A stretch of 64,000 nucleotides of DNA from Bailinhaonella thermotolerans (GTDB lineage Bacteria > Actinomycetota > Actinomycetes > Streptosporangiales > Streptosporangiaceae), in contig NZ_QZEY01000005.1 in assembly GCF_003594875.1 (NCBI RefSeq), positions 248,001-312,000 of the forward strand. Direction: 5' to 3'. The notes beneath the pieces are model-generated. The model was given only the letters and a program-made list of their open reading frames with translations. It searched no databases and was not told the origin of the DNA. Positions 42,681 to 52,778 of the stretch are shown in pieces; position 1 is the first letter of the stretch, and every line of letters begins with the position of its first letter. The position numbers and the translations under genes were made by a program.

Positions 42681-43640
42681 TTATCCGCTCTTGGGAACAA
42701 GACGCCGGACGACCTCGGAACCGGGTGCGGATCCGGGGAGAACGGCCACCACGGGAGTGTCCAGCCCGTTGTCGGCGTACGCCTGGAGGCGGGCGCGGCA
42801 GGCGTCGGCGTCGCCGTGCACGATCAGCGCGTCCACCACCTCGTCGGGGATCGCGGCCATCGCGCCCGCCCGGTCCCCGGCGGCCCACGCCTCGTGCATC
42901 GGCGCGAGGGCGTCCCCGCGCCCCAGCCAGTCGTGGAACGCCCGGTAGGCCGGGACCGTCAGGTAGCTGGCGATCAGCCACCGCCCGAGCCGCCGCGCCT
43001 CGCCCGCGTCCGGGTTCACGCACACGAACACCCGCGCGATCAGCTCGGTGTCCGGCCCCACCTCGGCGCGCACCTTCGGCACGTCCTCGGGGGCGACCCA
43101 GTTCGTGATCGCGCCGTCCGCCTCGGCCGCCGCCAGCCGCAGCATGCCCGGCCGCAGCGCCGCCAGCACGATGCGCGGCGGCTCGGCGGGCGGCCGCTCC
43201 AGCCGGAAGCCCTTGACGGTGAAGGTCTCGTACTCCTCGCTGACCTTCTCCCCGCTCAGCGCCCGCCGCAGGAAGCGCAGCGTGTCCCGCGTCCGCTGGT
43301 ACGGCTTGGCGAACTCCCCGCCGTTCCAGCGTTCGACGATCGCCGGCGACGACGACCCGATCCCCAGCACGAACCGGCCGGGCGCGAGCTCGGCCAGCGT
43401 CGCCGCCGACTGCGCCAGCAGCGCCGGGCCCCGGGTGTACACGGGCACGACGGCGCTGCCCAGCCGCATGCCCGGCGCCCACTCGGCGGCCAGCGCCAGC
43501 GGCACGAACCCGTCGGCCCCGTTCACCTCCGCCGACCACACGTCGGAGTACCCCAGCTCCGGCAGCTCCCGCACCAGCTCCCGGTGCTCCGGCAGCGACA
43601 GGTCGTTGAGCGGAATCGTCAAACCCCAGCGCACGCCCAC
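42681..43640 (-). CDS. LLM-class F420-dependent oxidoreductase
   Basis: A 319-residue luciferase-like protein of the short F420-dependent branch: RWGLTIPLND at the start, LAELAPGRFVLGIGSSSPAIVERWNGGEFAKPYQRTRDTLRFLRRAL, then RIVLAALRPGMLRLAAAEADGAITNW. It probably uses F420 or FMN as hydride carrier; substrate unknown. GTG 43640 is used. A third LLM gene in a 17-kb stretch marks this region as rich in such enzymes. Confidence 0.9.
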   Translation of the reverse strand: MGVRWGLTIPLNDLSLPEHRELVRELPELGYSDVWSAEVNGADGFVPLALAAEWAPGMRLGSAVVPVYTRGPALLAQSAATLAELAPGRFVLGIGSSSPAIVERWNGGEFAKPYQRTRDTLRFLRRALSGEKVSEEYETFTVKGFRLERPPAEPPRIVLAALRPGMLRLAAAEADGAITNWVAPEDVPKVRAEVGPDTELIARVFVCVNPDAGEARRLGRWLIASYLTVPAYRAFHDWLGRGDALAPMHEAWAAGDRAGAMAAIPDEVVDALIVHGDADACRARLQAYADNGLDTPVVAVLPGSAPGSEVVRRLVPKSG

Positions 43641-43698
43641 GTGGATCCTCCGCGTTCTCGGCTACCGCGCAAGCTTCGCGCATCCCCGTGGGTCCCCG

Positions 43699-45147
43699 TC
43701 AACCCTTCGTTACCGCCGAGTACGGCGACTCGCCCCCGGCAAGCGGCGCGAGACGCGGGGCGAGGAGCGCCCCCGCCACGGCGAGGACGGCGGTCAGCGC
43801 GAACACGCCGAGGAGCGCGGCGGACAGCGAGCCGCCGTGGCCGCGGGCGACGGCGATGGCGGCACCTCCGATCCCGGCTACCACGGCGGTGGCGAAGGTC
43901 TGGGCGAGCTGGAGCGCCGCGCTCGCCTCCCCCTGGCGTACGGCGTGGCGGAGCGACTCGGTGGTGGAGGCGTTGAAGGCCACGCCCATGCCGAGGCCGC
44001 CGACCGCCCAGCCGAGGACGGCGACCCACGCCGGCACCGCCGTGACCAGGACGGCCAGGGCGATCAGCACGACCCCGGCGAGCAGTACGGCGAAGCCCGC
44101 CGCGGTCGCCGCGACCCGGCCGGCGCCGCGCGCGTCCCGCCGTGCCTGGAGGGCGGACCCGGCGACCCACGTGAGCGCGCCCGCCGAGAGGCCGAGCCCG
44201 GCGAGCCCGGCGCCGACCCCGCGCACCTCCTGGAGCCCGAGCGGGAGGAACGCCTCGCTGCCGAAGTAGACCCCGCAGAGCAGGGCCCGCACGACGACGC
44301 CGGCGCCGAGCCCGCGGCGGGCGGTGAGCGTGCCCCGCGGGGTGACCCAGCGCAGCGCCGGCACGGTGAGCACGAGCCCGGCGGCGGCCAGCGCGAGGAG
44401 CGCGAGCGGGTCCGGCAGCAGCAGCGCCTGGAGCAGTACGGCGGTGCCCGCGGTGAGCAGGACGGCGGCGGGCAGCGGGCGCCGCCACCAGGGGACGCCG
44501 GGCGCCCCGTCCTCGGCCGGGGCCCCGCGGAGCCCGCCCAGCGGAGGCAGGGCGAGAACGGCGGCCACCGCGGCGATCGGCGGCATGAGCAGGAACACCG
44601 CGCGCCAGGAGACGGCGGCGGCGAGGACTCCCGCGACGGCCGGGCCGACGAGCGAGGGAACGGTCCACGCCGAGGACAGCAGCGCGTACATGCGTGCCCG
44701 CAGCCGCTCCGGATAGGCCAGCCCGATCACCGTGTACGCCATGGCCATCACCGCTCCGACGCCGAGGCCCTGCGCGAAGCGCCCGGCGAGGAACAGCGGC
44801 CACGTGGGCGCCGCGCCCGCGATCGCGCACCCGGCGGTGAAGGCGAGCACGCCGAGCGCCATGGGACGCCGGGGGCCGCCCCGGTCGGCGGCGCGCCCGG
44901 CGAGCACCGTGCCGACGATGTTGGCGAGCATCAGGGCGGACAGGCCCCAGCCGTACGCGTCGAGCCCGTGCAGGTCGCCGGCGACCCCGGGCAGGACGGT
45001 GGCGACCCCGAGCGATTCGAACGCGACCATGCCGACCGAGAGCAGGATGCCCAGGCTGAGCGTCCGGTGAGCGGGCCCGAACACCCCGCCTGAGGCGGGC
45101 GAGGCGCCGGGAGCGGGGGCCGGGCCGGTGGAACCGTGCGACATCAT
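43699..45147 (-). CDS. MFS transporter (drug efflux type)
   Basis: A 482-residue major facilitator with about 14 membrane segments (DHA2-like). AGRAADRGGPRRPMALGV carries the loop 2-3 motif G-x-x-x-D-x-x-G-R-R in a modified form. ATG 45147 has AGGAG 7 bp upstream. It is divergent from a TetR repressor with a strong palindromic operator between, the standard layout for a repressed efflux pump. Confidence 0.92.
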   Translation of the reverse strand: MMSHGSTGPAPAPGASPASGGVFGPAHRTLSLGILLSVGMVAFESLGVATVLPGVAGDLHGLDAYGWGLSALMLANIVGTVLAGRAADRGGPRRPMALGVLAFTAGCAIAGAAPTWPLFLAGRFAQGLGVGAVMAMAYTVIGLAYPERLRARMYALLSSAWTVPSLVGPAVAGVLAAAVSWRAVFLLMPPIAAVAAVLALPPLGGLRGAPAEDGAPGVPWWRRPLPAAVLLTAGTAVLLQALLLPDPLALLALAAAGLVLTVPALRWVTPRGTLTARRGLGAGVVVRALLCGVYFGSEAFLPLGLQEVRGVGAGLAGLGLSAGALTWVAGSALQARRDARGAGRVAATAAGFAVLLAGVVLIALAVLVTAVPAWVAVLGWAVGGLGMGVAFNASTTESLRHAVRQGEASAALQLAQTFATAVVAGIGGAAIAVARGHGGSLSAALLGVFALTAVLAVAGALLAPRLAPLAGGESPYSAVTKG

Positions 45148-45155
45148 GATCACTC

Positions 45156-45189
45156 CTATTATGTTCCGATCCGGAACGGAACATAATAG
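45156..45189. promoter_or_regulatory. nested palindromic TetR operator between MFS and TetR genes
   Basis: CTATTATGTTCC (45156-45167) is matched exactly by GGAACATAATAG (45178-45189) across 10 bp, and the centre holds a second palindrome (GTTCCG-ATC-CGGAAC). Its right arm ends 13 bp before the TetR ATG and its left arm 9 bp before the MFS ATG. Confidence 0.88.
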
Positions 45190-45202
45190 ATACACTGGTC
45201 CC

Positions 45203-45838
45203 ATGGCCAGTCCCACAAGCGGAGGCGGCGCCCGGCCCGCCTCCGGCAGGCCCCGCGACGCCCGGATCGACGCCGCCGTGCTCGACGCCGTGATCGAGAT
45301 CCTCAACGAGTCGGGCTATGGCGGGCTCACGATGGAGGCGGCCGCCGCCCGCGCCGGGACCAGCAAGCCCGCGATCCGCCGCCGCTGGCGCTCCCGCCAG
45401 CACCTCGTGGTCGAGGCCCTGGGCCGCGCGATCGGCACCGCGCCCACCCCCGACACCGGCTGCACCCACTGCGACCTCATCGCCGGCATCGGGACCCTCA
45501 GCCACGCCTTCACCACGACCATCGGCCGCCGCGCCCTCCCCGCCCTCGTCGCCGACCTGGCGGACGACCCCGAACTGGAGAGGGAGTTCCTCGACGCCTA
45601 CTTCCACCCGCGCCGCGCCACCACGGCGAAGGCGCTGCGCCGGGGGATCGAGCGCGGGGACATCCGCCCGGACGCCGACATCGACCTGCTGCTCGACATG
45701 CTCGGATCCACGACGTACTTCCGCGTCCTGTTCGGGCACCTGCCGATCACCCCCGGCCTCGCCGAGGACGTCGTCTCGGTGATCATGGCCGGGGTGGCCA
45801 CGGACTCCTGGCGGTCCGCGCACGCCACCCCCGGCTGA
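45203..45838 (+). CDS. TetR-family transcriptional regulator
   Basis: A 211-residue TetR protein with a basic 15-residue leader, helix-turn-helix YGGLTMEAAAARAGTSKPAIRRRWRSRQHLVVEAL (about 38-72), and a TetR_C-type ligand domain (LADDPELEREFLDAYFHPRR). ATG 45203 has no ribosome-binding site and the AT-rich operator/promoter abuts it, so a leaderless transcript is likely. It probably represses the divergent MFS pump and itself. Confidence 0.92.
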   Translation: MASPTSGGGARPASGRPRDARIDAAVLDAVIEILNESGYGGLTMEAAAARAGTSKPAIRRRWRSRQHLVVEALGRAIGTAPTPDTGCTHCDLIAGIGTLSHAFTTTIGRRALPALVADLADDPELEREFLDAYFHPRRATTAKALRRGIERGDIRPDADIDLLLDMLGSTTYFRVLFGHLPITPGLAEDVVSVIMAGVATDSWRSAHATPG

Positions 45839-45851
45839 CACGCCCGCGCGA

Positions 45852-45965
45852 TCGCCGTACGGCCTGGCGCGAGCCGCACGGCCTGCCGGAAGCCGTACGA
45901 CCTGCCGGGAGCCGTACGGCCTGGCGCGAGCCGTACGGCCTGCCGGGGGCCGTACGGGGTGAGGG
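45852..45965. repeat. 19-bp GCCGTACGGC-centred tandem array (six units)
   Basis: Six near-identical 19-bp units of the form GAGCCGTACGGCCTGSCGS run head to tail in the 130-bp gap between a TetR gene and the next one. No coding capacity is supported. Confidence 0.9.
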
Positions 45966-45969
45966 CGGG

Positions 45970-46641
45970 TCAGGCGCGGAGCTCGTGGACGGCGGCGATG
46001 AAGTCGCGGGCGATGCCGCGCATGCCGGGCAGCCAGGAGACCGCGACGAGGCGCTCGATGAGGGGGACGGAGAGGTCGATCAGGCGGTACGTGCGCTCGC
46101 AGCCCGGCGAGGAGTCGTGCACCCAGTAGAGGACGACGCCCATGGAGGCGAGCCAGAGGAGTTCGGGGAGCTCGGCGCGGAGCTCGGGGTCGACGCGGAT
46201 GTCCGCGCCCTCGACGACCTCGCGGTAGATGCCGATCGCCCGGTCGCGCGCCGGCGACGACTCCGCGCTGAACGGGCTGAGCGGGTTGTCGGGTTCGGCC
46301 GCGTGCTTGAAGAACTTCACGGCGAACGCGTGGTACGGCTCGGACACCTCGACCCAGGCCCGCAGCACGCCGCGCAGCCGCGCCCCGAAGTCCCGCTCCT
46401 CCGCCAGGATCCGCTCGCAGGCCGCCTCGTGCTCCGCCTGCGACCGTTCGTAGTAAGCCTGGATCAACTGCTCTTTCGAGGCGAAGTAGTAGTAGGCGTT
46501 CCCCACGGAAACCCCGGCCTCGGCCGCGATCGCCCGCATCGTGGTCGCCTCGAATCCCCGCTCCCGGAACAACCGCAGCGCCGTCTCGACGATCAGCTCC
46601 CGGGTGTGCTCGGACTTGGCGGTCCGCGTCGTCGGCTCCAC
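45970..46641 (-). CDS. TetR-family transcriptional regulator
   Basis: A 223-residue TetR protein: TRELIVETALRLFRERGFEATTMRAIAAEAGVSVGNAYYYFASKEQLIQAYYERSQ is a textbook TetR helix-turn-helix, followed by a ligand domain with several Trp/Tyr positions. GTG 46641 is used; GTG 46650 is equally possible and no clear ribosome site helps decide. Target unknown; no transporter is adjacent. Confidence 0.88.
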   Translation of the reverse strand: MEPTTRTAKSEHTRELIVETALRLFRERGFEATTMRAIAAEAGVSVGNAYYYFASKEQLIQAYYERSQAEHEAACERILAEERDFGARLRGVLRAWVEVSEPYHAFAVKFFKHAAEPDNPLSPFSAESSPARDRAIGIYREVVEGADIRVDPELRAELPELLWLASMGVVLYWVHDSSPGCERTYRLIDLSVPLIERLVAVSWLPGMRGIARDFIAAVHELRA

Positions 46642-46843
46642 GCACGTCACTGTACGACTTCCCCGCGCCCCGGGGTCACGCCAGCCCTGAACCCCCGCCC
46701 CCCGACCCACCCGAAACCCCTCCCCACCCACGCGGAGGCCCCCAGAACCACCCCTCCGGATCCCTCGTGTGAGACCGTGCGCGTCAGGGCCGACGCGGGC
46801 GGGGGCCGGAGGGGGCGAGAGTCCTCCGCCGGGCGGGCCGGGT

Positions 46844-48004
46844 TCAGGGGGATGGGGTCAGGCGGACCAGGTAGGGGCGGGCTCCCGAGACGTGGATCTG
46901 CCGGATCTGGGTGGGGATCAGGTCGTGGTGGATGGCCGTGGCCAGGACGGAGGGGTCAGGGATGATCACCGTGGCCGTGCCGTCGGATCCGAGGACTCGG
47001 GTCAGTTCTCGCCACCAGGCGCCGGGGCGGGCGGCCAGGCGGCCCAGAGGGGTCACCTGGGCCCCCCAGGGAGGATTGGCGATCACCCGGTCCACGGTGG
47101 CGTCGCCCAGGGGGAGGGCGGCGGCGTCGCCACGGCGCACGTGGATCCCGGCGCTTCCGATCCCGGCGCGGGCGATGTTGGCCCGGGCGGCGGCCAGGGC
47201 CGCGGGGGCGGCGTCCACGCCCTGGTACATGGCCTGGGGCTGGAGGGCGTGGGCCTCGATCAGGAGGGTGGCGGCGCCGCAGCAGGGGTCCAGGACGCGC
47301 TGGCCGGGGCGTATGTCCGCCAGGATCGCCATCGCGGCGGCGACCGGCGGGTGGAGGGTGCCGGGGACGGTCTCGGTCTTGTAGCCGCGCCGGTGCAGGG
47401 GGCGGTCGCCGAGGCGGAGCATGAGCGTCGCGTGCTCGCCGTCGAGCGTGAGCCGCCACCCCCCGTAGCCCGCGGGAGGCGCGGACCCGTTTCGCCGGGA
47501 GTGGTACGGCAGGCGCAGCCGCCGCGCCAGCGCCTCCCCCACGGCGTCCTCCGCGTCGTACCGGTTGAAGTTGCGCCGCCCGAGGAACGACGCCGACACC
47601 TCGACCCCGCTCCCGCCGTACGGCAGCGCCGGCGAGCCACCCGCGGGCGAACCGGCCGGGAACGAGCCGCCCGAGGACGGGCCGTGCGCGGACCGGTCGC
47701 CGCGACCGCCCGCCGCGAGGGTCTCCGCCGGCGTCGTGCCCGCGAGCCGCGCGGGATCGACCGCGCCGGCCAGGCGGGCGAGCGCCGCGAGACCCGACCG
47801 GCCGGGCCCGACGTCCGGACCCCGCGCGACCAGCAGGAACACATCGTCCGCCGTCCGGGGCTCCGCCGCCCCTGGGACGCCGTCGAAGTGCACCTCCCGA
47901 TGCCCGATACCGGCGACCGGCCCGTGCCCCGCCCGCAGGATCTCCTCGGCGAGAACGGTCTCAAGACCACGTGCACATCGCGCCACGAGGCGCGCCCCCG
48001 TCAC
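46844..48004 (-). CDS. THUMP-type RNA methyltransferase (Trm14/TrmN-like)
   Basis: A 386-residue protein with a THUMP-like N-terminal half (VARCARGLETVLAEEIL...GRRNFNRYDAEDAVGEALARRL) and a SAM methyltransferase domain: motif I LDPCCGAATLLIEAHA, motif IV NPPWGAQ. The N-P-P-W form marks an N2-guanine-methylating RNA enzyme. A Gly/Ser-rich insert lies at residues 105-135. GTG 48004 is used. No operon partner is evident. Confidence 0.85.
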   Translation of the reverse strand: MTGARLVARCARGLETVLAEEILRAGHGPVAGIGHREVHFDGVPGAAEPRTADDVFLLVARGPDVGPGRSGLAALARLAGAVDPARLAGTTPAETLAAGGRGDRSAHGPSSGGSFPAGSPAGGSPALPYGGSGVEVSASFLGRRNFNRYDAEDAVGEALARRLRLPYHSRRNGSAPPAGYGGWRLTLDGEHATLMLRLGDRPLHRRGYKTETVPGTLHPPVAAAMAILADIRPGQRVLDPCCGAATLLIEAHALQPQAMYQGVDAAPAALAAARANIARAGIGSAGIHVRRGDAAALPLGDATVDRVIANPPWGAQVTPLGRLAARPGAWWRELTRVLGSDGTATVIIPDPSVLATAIHHDLIPTQIRQIHVSGARPYLVRLTPSP

Positions 48005-48417
48005 GGGACGGAGACGACGCCGGGACGCGGAAAGTCAGCGCAAGAGCGCATGCCGAACTTCTCCCACGTCGCGATCCGGGGCGGCCCGACACCGCCCCGC
48101 CTCGCCGGCGACGGGATCTCCTCGTCTCGCCGGCGGCCGCTAACGCAGGAAGAAGAAGGTCATACCGCGACGATACTCACGCCCCTCCCACCCCCGCGAA
48201 CCCTTTTCCCGCCCCGCCCAGGACGCCCGCCGGGTACGGCCCGCACGGCCGTACGGCCCGCGCCGGCCGACAGTTCCGCGCCGGCCGACAGTTCCGCGCC
48301 GGCGGACGGTTCCGCGCCGGCCGTACGGCCCACCGCGCGGAAAGGGCCGGGAGAAGAAACCCGGGAAAGGGAAACGGCGCGGGGGGTGGCCCCGCGCCGT
48401 TTCCGTGGTCTTCCAGG
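48005..48417. other. intergenic region with 18-bp repeats and asd terminator
   Basis: 413 bp without a supported gene. GCCGTACGGCC-type palindromes occur near 48250 and 48318, and three 18-bp units of GCCGGCCGACAGTTCCGC (the third variant) start at 48262, 48280 and 48298. A short ATG ORF (eight codons incl. stop, 48140-48163, minus strand) has no binding site and is not called. Confidence 0.7.
48370..48404 (-). terminator. intrinsic-type terminator of the ask-asd operon
   Basis: GGAAACGGCGCGGGG and its inverse form a perfect 15-bp stem with loop GGTGG, 14 bp after the asd stop codon (read on the minus strand). Confidence 0.85.
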
Positions 48418-49481
48418 TCAGGCGGTGAGTTCCGCCGCGACCAGTTCCGCGATCTCGGCGGTGTTGAGGGCGGCGCCCTTGCGGAGGTTGTCGCCTACCG
48501 CGAACAGCTCCAGGGTGTTGGGGAAGTCCAGGGCCTGACGGATGCGGCCCACATAGGTCGGGTCGGTGCCCACGACGTCGGCCGGGGTGGGGAAGACGCC
48601 GTTGGCCGGGTCGTCCATGACCACGACCGTCGGGGCGGCCTCCAGGAGGGCGCGGGCGCCCTCGACCGTCACCGGCCTGTCGAAGGTGGCGTGGACCGCG
48701 AGCGAGTGCGTGGTGATCACCGGCACGCGCACGCAGGTCGCGGAGACCTTGAGGTCCGGGATGCCGAGGATCTTGCGGGACTCGTTGCGGACCTTGAGCT
48801 CCTCGGACGCCCAGCCGTCCTCCTTGAGCGAGCCCGCCCACGGCACGACGTTGAACGCCATCGGCGCCGGGAACGGGGAGTCCGCCCCGTCGAAGCCGAC
48901 CGCCTTGCGCACGTCGCCCGCGGTCTGGCCGATGGTGCGGTCGCCCGCGACGGCCGCGACCTCGTCGTACAGCCGGTCGATCCCCGCGGCGCCCGCGCCG
49001 GAGACCGCCTGGTACGACGCCACGACCAGCGCGCGCAGGCCGTACTCACGGTGCAGCGAGCCCATGGCCGCCATCATCGTGAGCGTGGTGCAGTTGGGGT
49101 TGGCGATGATGCCCTTGGGCCGGTTGCGGACCTGCTCGGGGTTGCACTCGGGCACCACGAGCGGCACGTCGGGGTCCATGCGGAACGCGCCGGAGTTGTC
49201 CACGGCCACCGCGCCGCGGGCGGCGGCGATGGGGGCCCACTCGGCGGACACCTCGTCGGGCACGTCGAACATGGCGACGTCCACCCCGTCGAAGACCTCG
49301 GGGGTCAGCGCCTGAACGACGACGTCCTCGCCGCGCACGCGCAGCACCTTGCCGGCGGACCGGGCCGAGGCGACCAGGCGGATCTCGCCGTACACGTCGG
49401 GGCGGTTCGACAGGATGTCGAGCATGACGGAGCCGACGGCCCCGGTGGCTCCTACGACCGCGAGGGTCGGCTTGCGGGCGC

Positions 49482-49485
<4 letters not shown>
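48418..49485 (-). CDS. asd: aspartate-semialdehyde dehydrogenase
   Basis: A 355-residue NADP-dependent enzyme that reduces aspartyl phosphate to aspartate semialdehyde, the branch-point precursor of diaminopimelate/lysine, threonine and methionine. Visible: nucleotide motif [12 protein letters not shown], catalytic Cys in [10 protein letters not shown], and [16 protein letters not shown]. Its ATG overlaps the stop of ask by 4 bp, so it is translated coupled to it. A strong terminator follows. Confidence 0.97.
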
Positions 49486-50780
<1,295 letters not shown>

Positions 50781-50841
50781 GAGAGCGTCCTCCCACTGGA
50801 AACGGGACGGGACGCCAAGTCTACTGACCGGCCTGGAGAGC

Positions 50842-51429
50842 TCAGCGACCGGTTTGGACCTGTGAGCCCTCCTCCACCACGGCGCTCATCGCGGCCTCGA
50901 TGGACGCCTCCGCGGCCTCCACATCGAGCCGGCTGTGCGCGACGAGCGCCTGCAGCGCCCGCAGCGCCGCGCCCGCGTGGTTGCCCCAGGTGTTGAAGTA
51001 GGAGTACTGCCACCACCACAGCGCTTCCAGCGGGCGTCCCGCCTGGTAGTGGCGCAGTCCGTGCACCAGGTCCGCCGCCACCGCCGTCAGGTCGTCCGAC
51101 AGCCGGTACGGCGTGAGCGAGGTGTCCTTGTAGGGGTCGAACACCTCGACGTACCCGTCCACCGGGCCGAGGCGGGCGGCGAGAGCCGTACGCAGCTCGT
51201 CCAGGTCGGGATCCGCGCTGATGGGCGGCTCCCAGTTGGTGGGCAGGATGACGTCCTGGCTCGCGCCGAGCTGCGCCCCGGCCGCGCTGACCTGCGCGAC
51301 CTCGAGCAGCAGCATCGACACGGTGCGGTCCTCGCCCTCCCCCTGGGCGACCGCGGCCAGGCCGTCGAGGTAGTTCTGGGCGTGGGCGGCCACGTTGTCC
51401 GCCAGCCCGTGCCATCCGTTGCTAGACAT
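50842..51429 (-). CDS. DUF5063-family protein
   Basis: A 195-residue acidic, mostly helical protein conserved next to recR in actinomycetes. Visible: [43 protein letters not shown]. No known function. ATG 51429 overlaps the end of recR by 8 bp, so it is translationally coupled downstream of recR, and the ask gene follows 61 bp later. Cytosolic. The name DUF5063 is from memory of the family, not a search. Confidence 0.85.
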   Translation of the reverse strand: MSSNGWHGLADNVAAHAQNYLDGLAAVAQGEGEDRTVSMLLLEVAQVSAAGAQLGASQDVILPTNWEPPISADPDLDELRTALAARLGPVDGYVEVFDPYKDTSLTPYRLSDDLTAVAADLVHGLRHYQAGRPLEALWWWQYSYFNTWGNHAGAALRALQALVAHSRLDVEAAEASIEAAMSAVVEEGSQVQTGR

Positions 51430-52021
51430 CGAGCAGCCTCCTTCCTTCGAACGCGCGGCCCAGCGTGACCTCGTCGGCGTATTCGAGGTCCCCGCCCACG
51501 GGGAGCCCGCTCGCCAGCCGGGTCACCTTCAGCCCCATGGGCTTCAGGAGCCGGGCGAGATAGGTCGCTGTCGCCTCCCCCTCCAGGTTGGGGTCGGTCG
51601 CCAGGATCAGCTCGGTCACCTCGCCGTCCGCGAGCCGGGTCATCAGCTCGCGGATCCGCAGGTCGTCGGGCCCCACCCCTTCGATGGGGCTGATCGCGCC
51701 GCCGAGGACGTGGTAGCGCCCCCGGAACTCGCGCGTCTTCTCGATCGCGACGACGTCCTTCGACTCCTCGACCACGCAGATCACGTGCGGGTCGCGGCGC
51801 GGGTCGCGGCAGATCCGGCACTCCTCCTCGGCCGCGACGTTGCCGCAGATCCGGCAGAAGCGCACCTTCTCCTTGACCTCCAGCAGCACGTGAGCCAACC
51901 GCTTCACGTCCACCGGGTCCGCCGCGAGCACGTGGAACGCGATCCGCTGCGCGCTCTTGGGACCGACGCCCGGGAGCAGCCCCAGCTCGTCGATCAACCT
52001 CTGGACGACGCCTTCGTACAT
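51422..52021 (-). CDS. recR: recombination protein RecR
   Basis: A 199-residue RecR: helix-hairpin-helix [19 protein letters not shown]4 zinc finger [16 protein letters not shown], and Toprim domain with [13 protein letters not shown] and [13 protein letters not shown]. It acts with RecF/RecO in loading RecA at gaps. ATG 52021. Its 3' end overlaps the DUF5063 start, and YbaB lies upstream by 80 bp. Confidence 0.97.
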   Translation of the reverse strand: MYEGVVQRLIDELGLLPGVGPKSAQRIAFHVLAADPVDVKRLAHVLLEVKEKVRFCRICGNVAAEEECRICRDPRRDPHVICVVEESKDVVAIEKTREFRGRYHVLGGAISPIEGVGPDDLRIRELMTRLADGEVTELILATDPNLEGEATATYLARLLKPMGLKVTRLASGLPVGGDLEYADEVTLGRAFEGRRLLDV

Positions 52022-52101
52022 CTCTTCCTTATGCCTTCAGAAACACGCCCTGGCAACCGGCCGGCGGCCCGGGTCGGGACCGCCGTGCCCGGAGACCGGG
52101 C

Positions 52102-52470
52102 CTAGAAACCGGGCAGGCCCGGCATGCCCCCCGGCGCTCCACCGCCGAAACCGCCCAGCGCCTGCGTGAACGGGCCGAGCTTCTCCTGCTGGAGATCACT
52201 GGCGGCGCGTACGGCGTCGCGGACCGCGGCCATCACCAGGTCGGCGATCGTCTCCGCGGTGTCGGCCGCGTCGCCGGGGTCGATGACCTTCGGGTCGATC
52301 CGCAGGCTCAGCAGTTCCCCCGAGCCGCTCACGGTGGCGGTCACCAGCCCGCCGCCCGCCGTGCCCTCCACCTCGGCCTCGCTGAGCTCCTGCTGCGCGC
52401 TGAGGAGCTGCTGCTGCATCATCTGCGCCTGCTCCAGCATCTGCTGGAGGTTGACATCCCCTGGGTTCAC
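52102..52470 (-). CDS. YbaB/EbfC nucleoid-associated protein
   Basis: A 122-residue YbaB/EbfC family DNA-binding protein: [29 protein letters not shown] and [23 protein letters not shown]-like strand, followed by a Gly/Pro-rich tail ([17 protein letters not shown]). GTG 52470 is used. Lies between dnaX and recR as in most bacteria, where it is often cotranscribed with recR. Confidence 0.95.
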   Translation of the reverse strand: MNPGDVNLQQMLEQAQMMQQQLLSAQQELSEAEVEGTAGGGLVTATVSGSGELLSLRIDPKVIDPGDAADTAETIADLVMAAVRDAVRAASDLQQEKLGPFTQALGGFGGGAPGGMPGLPGF

Positions 52471-52778
52471 GGTACTTGCGCTCCTCGTGGGCTCGCGTGC
52501 TGTTTCCGCGTCAACGACTCGGGACGCCGCCGCGCTCCCACCGCGGCGAATTCACCCGCCGGATCGGCTCGCTCGGCTCCGTCGCCGCGTGCGCGCTGAC
52601 TCCCGCCCGTCGGCGTTCGCCCGCGCTGCACGGTCGCTCCCGCCTCCTCGTTCACGCGGAGGGCGGCCCCTGGCCACCCGCCCCGCTCACTCGCCGGCGT
52701 TCGCTCCGTGGTCCCGAGACTACGGGGTTTGACGCGTGTACGGCACTGCCGGGCGCCGTGGTTTCGCACGCGCCGGAC
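52471..52778. other. intergenic spacer upstream of ybaB, no gene supported
   Basis: 308 bp between the dnaX stop and the ybaB start. Only low-quality shadow frames are seen. It must carry ybaB's promoter, unless dnaX transcription reads through; no clear -10/-35 pair was found. Confidence 0.5.

Noticed and set aside
43619-46645. 1008-codon open frame on the minus strand
   Set aside because: It covers the LLM, MFS and TetR genes in the wrong frame and contains only Arg/Ala/Gly-rich sequence.
48140-48163. Short leader-peptide-like ORF (MTFFFLR) upstream of the methyltransferase
   Set aside because: Eight codons including stop, no ribosome-binding site and no attenuator structure; phenylalanine-rich composition alone is not sufficient.
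52467-52769. Minus-strand ORF of 100 codons upstream of ybaB
   Set aside because: Arg/Gly/Ala-rich, no binding site, and it overlaps the ybaB start; most likely non-coding spacer.
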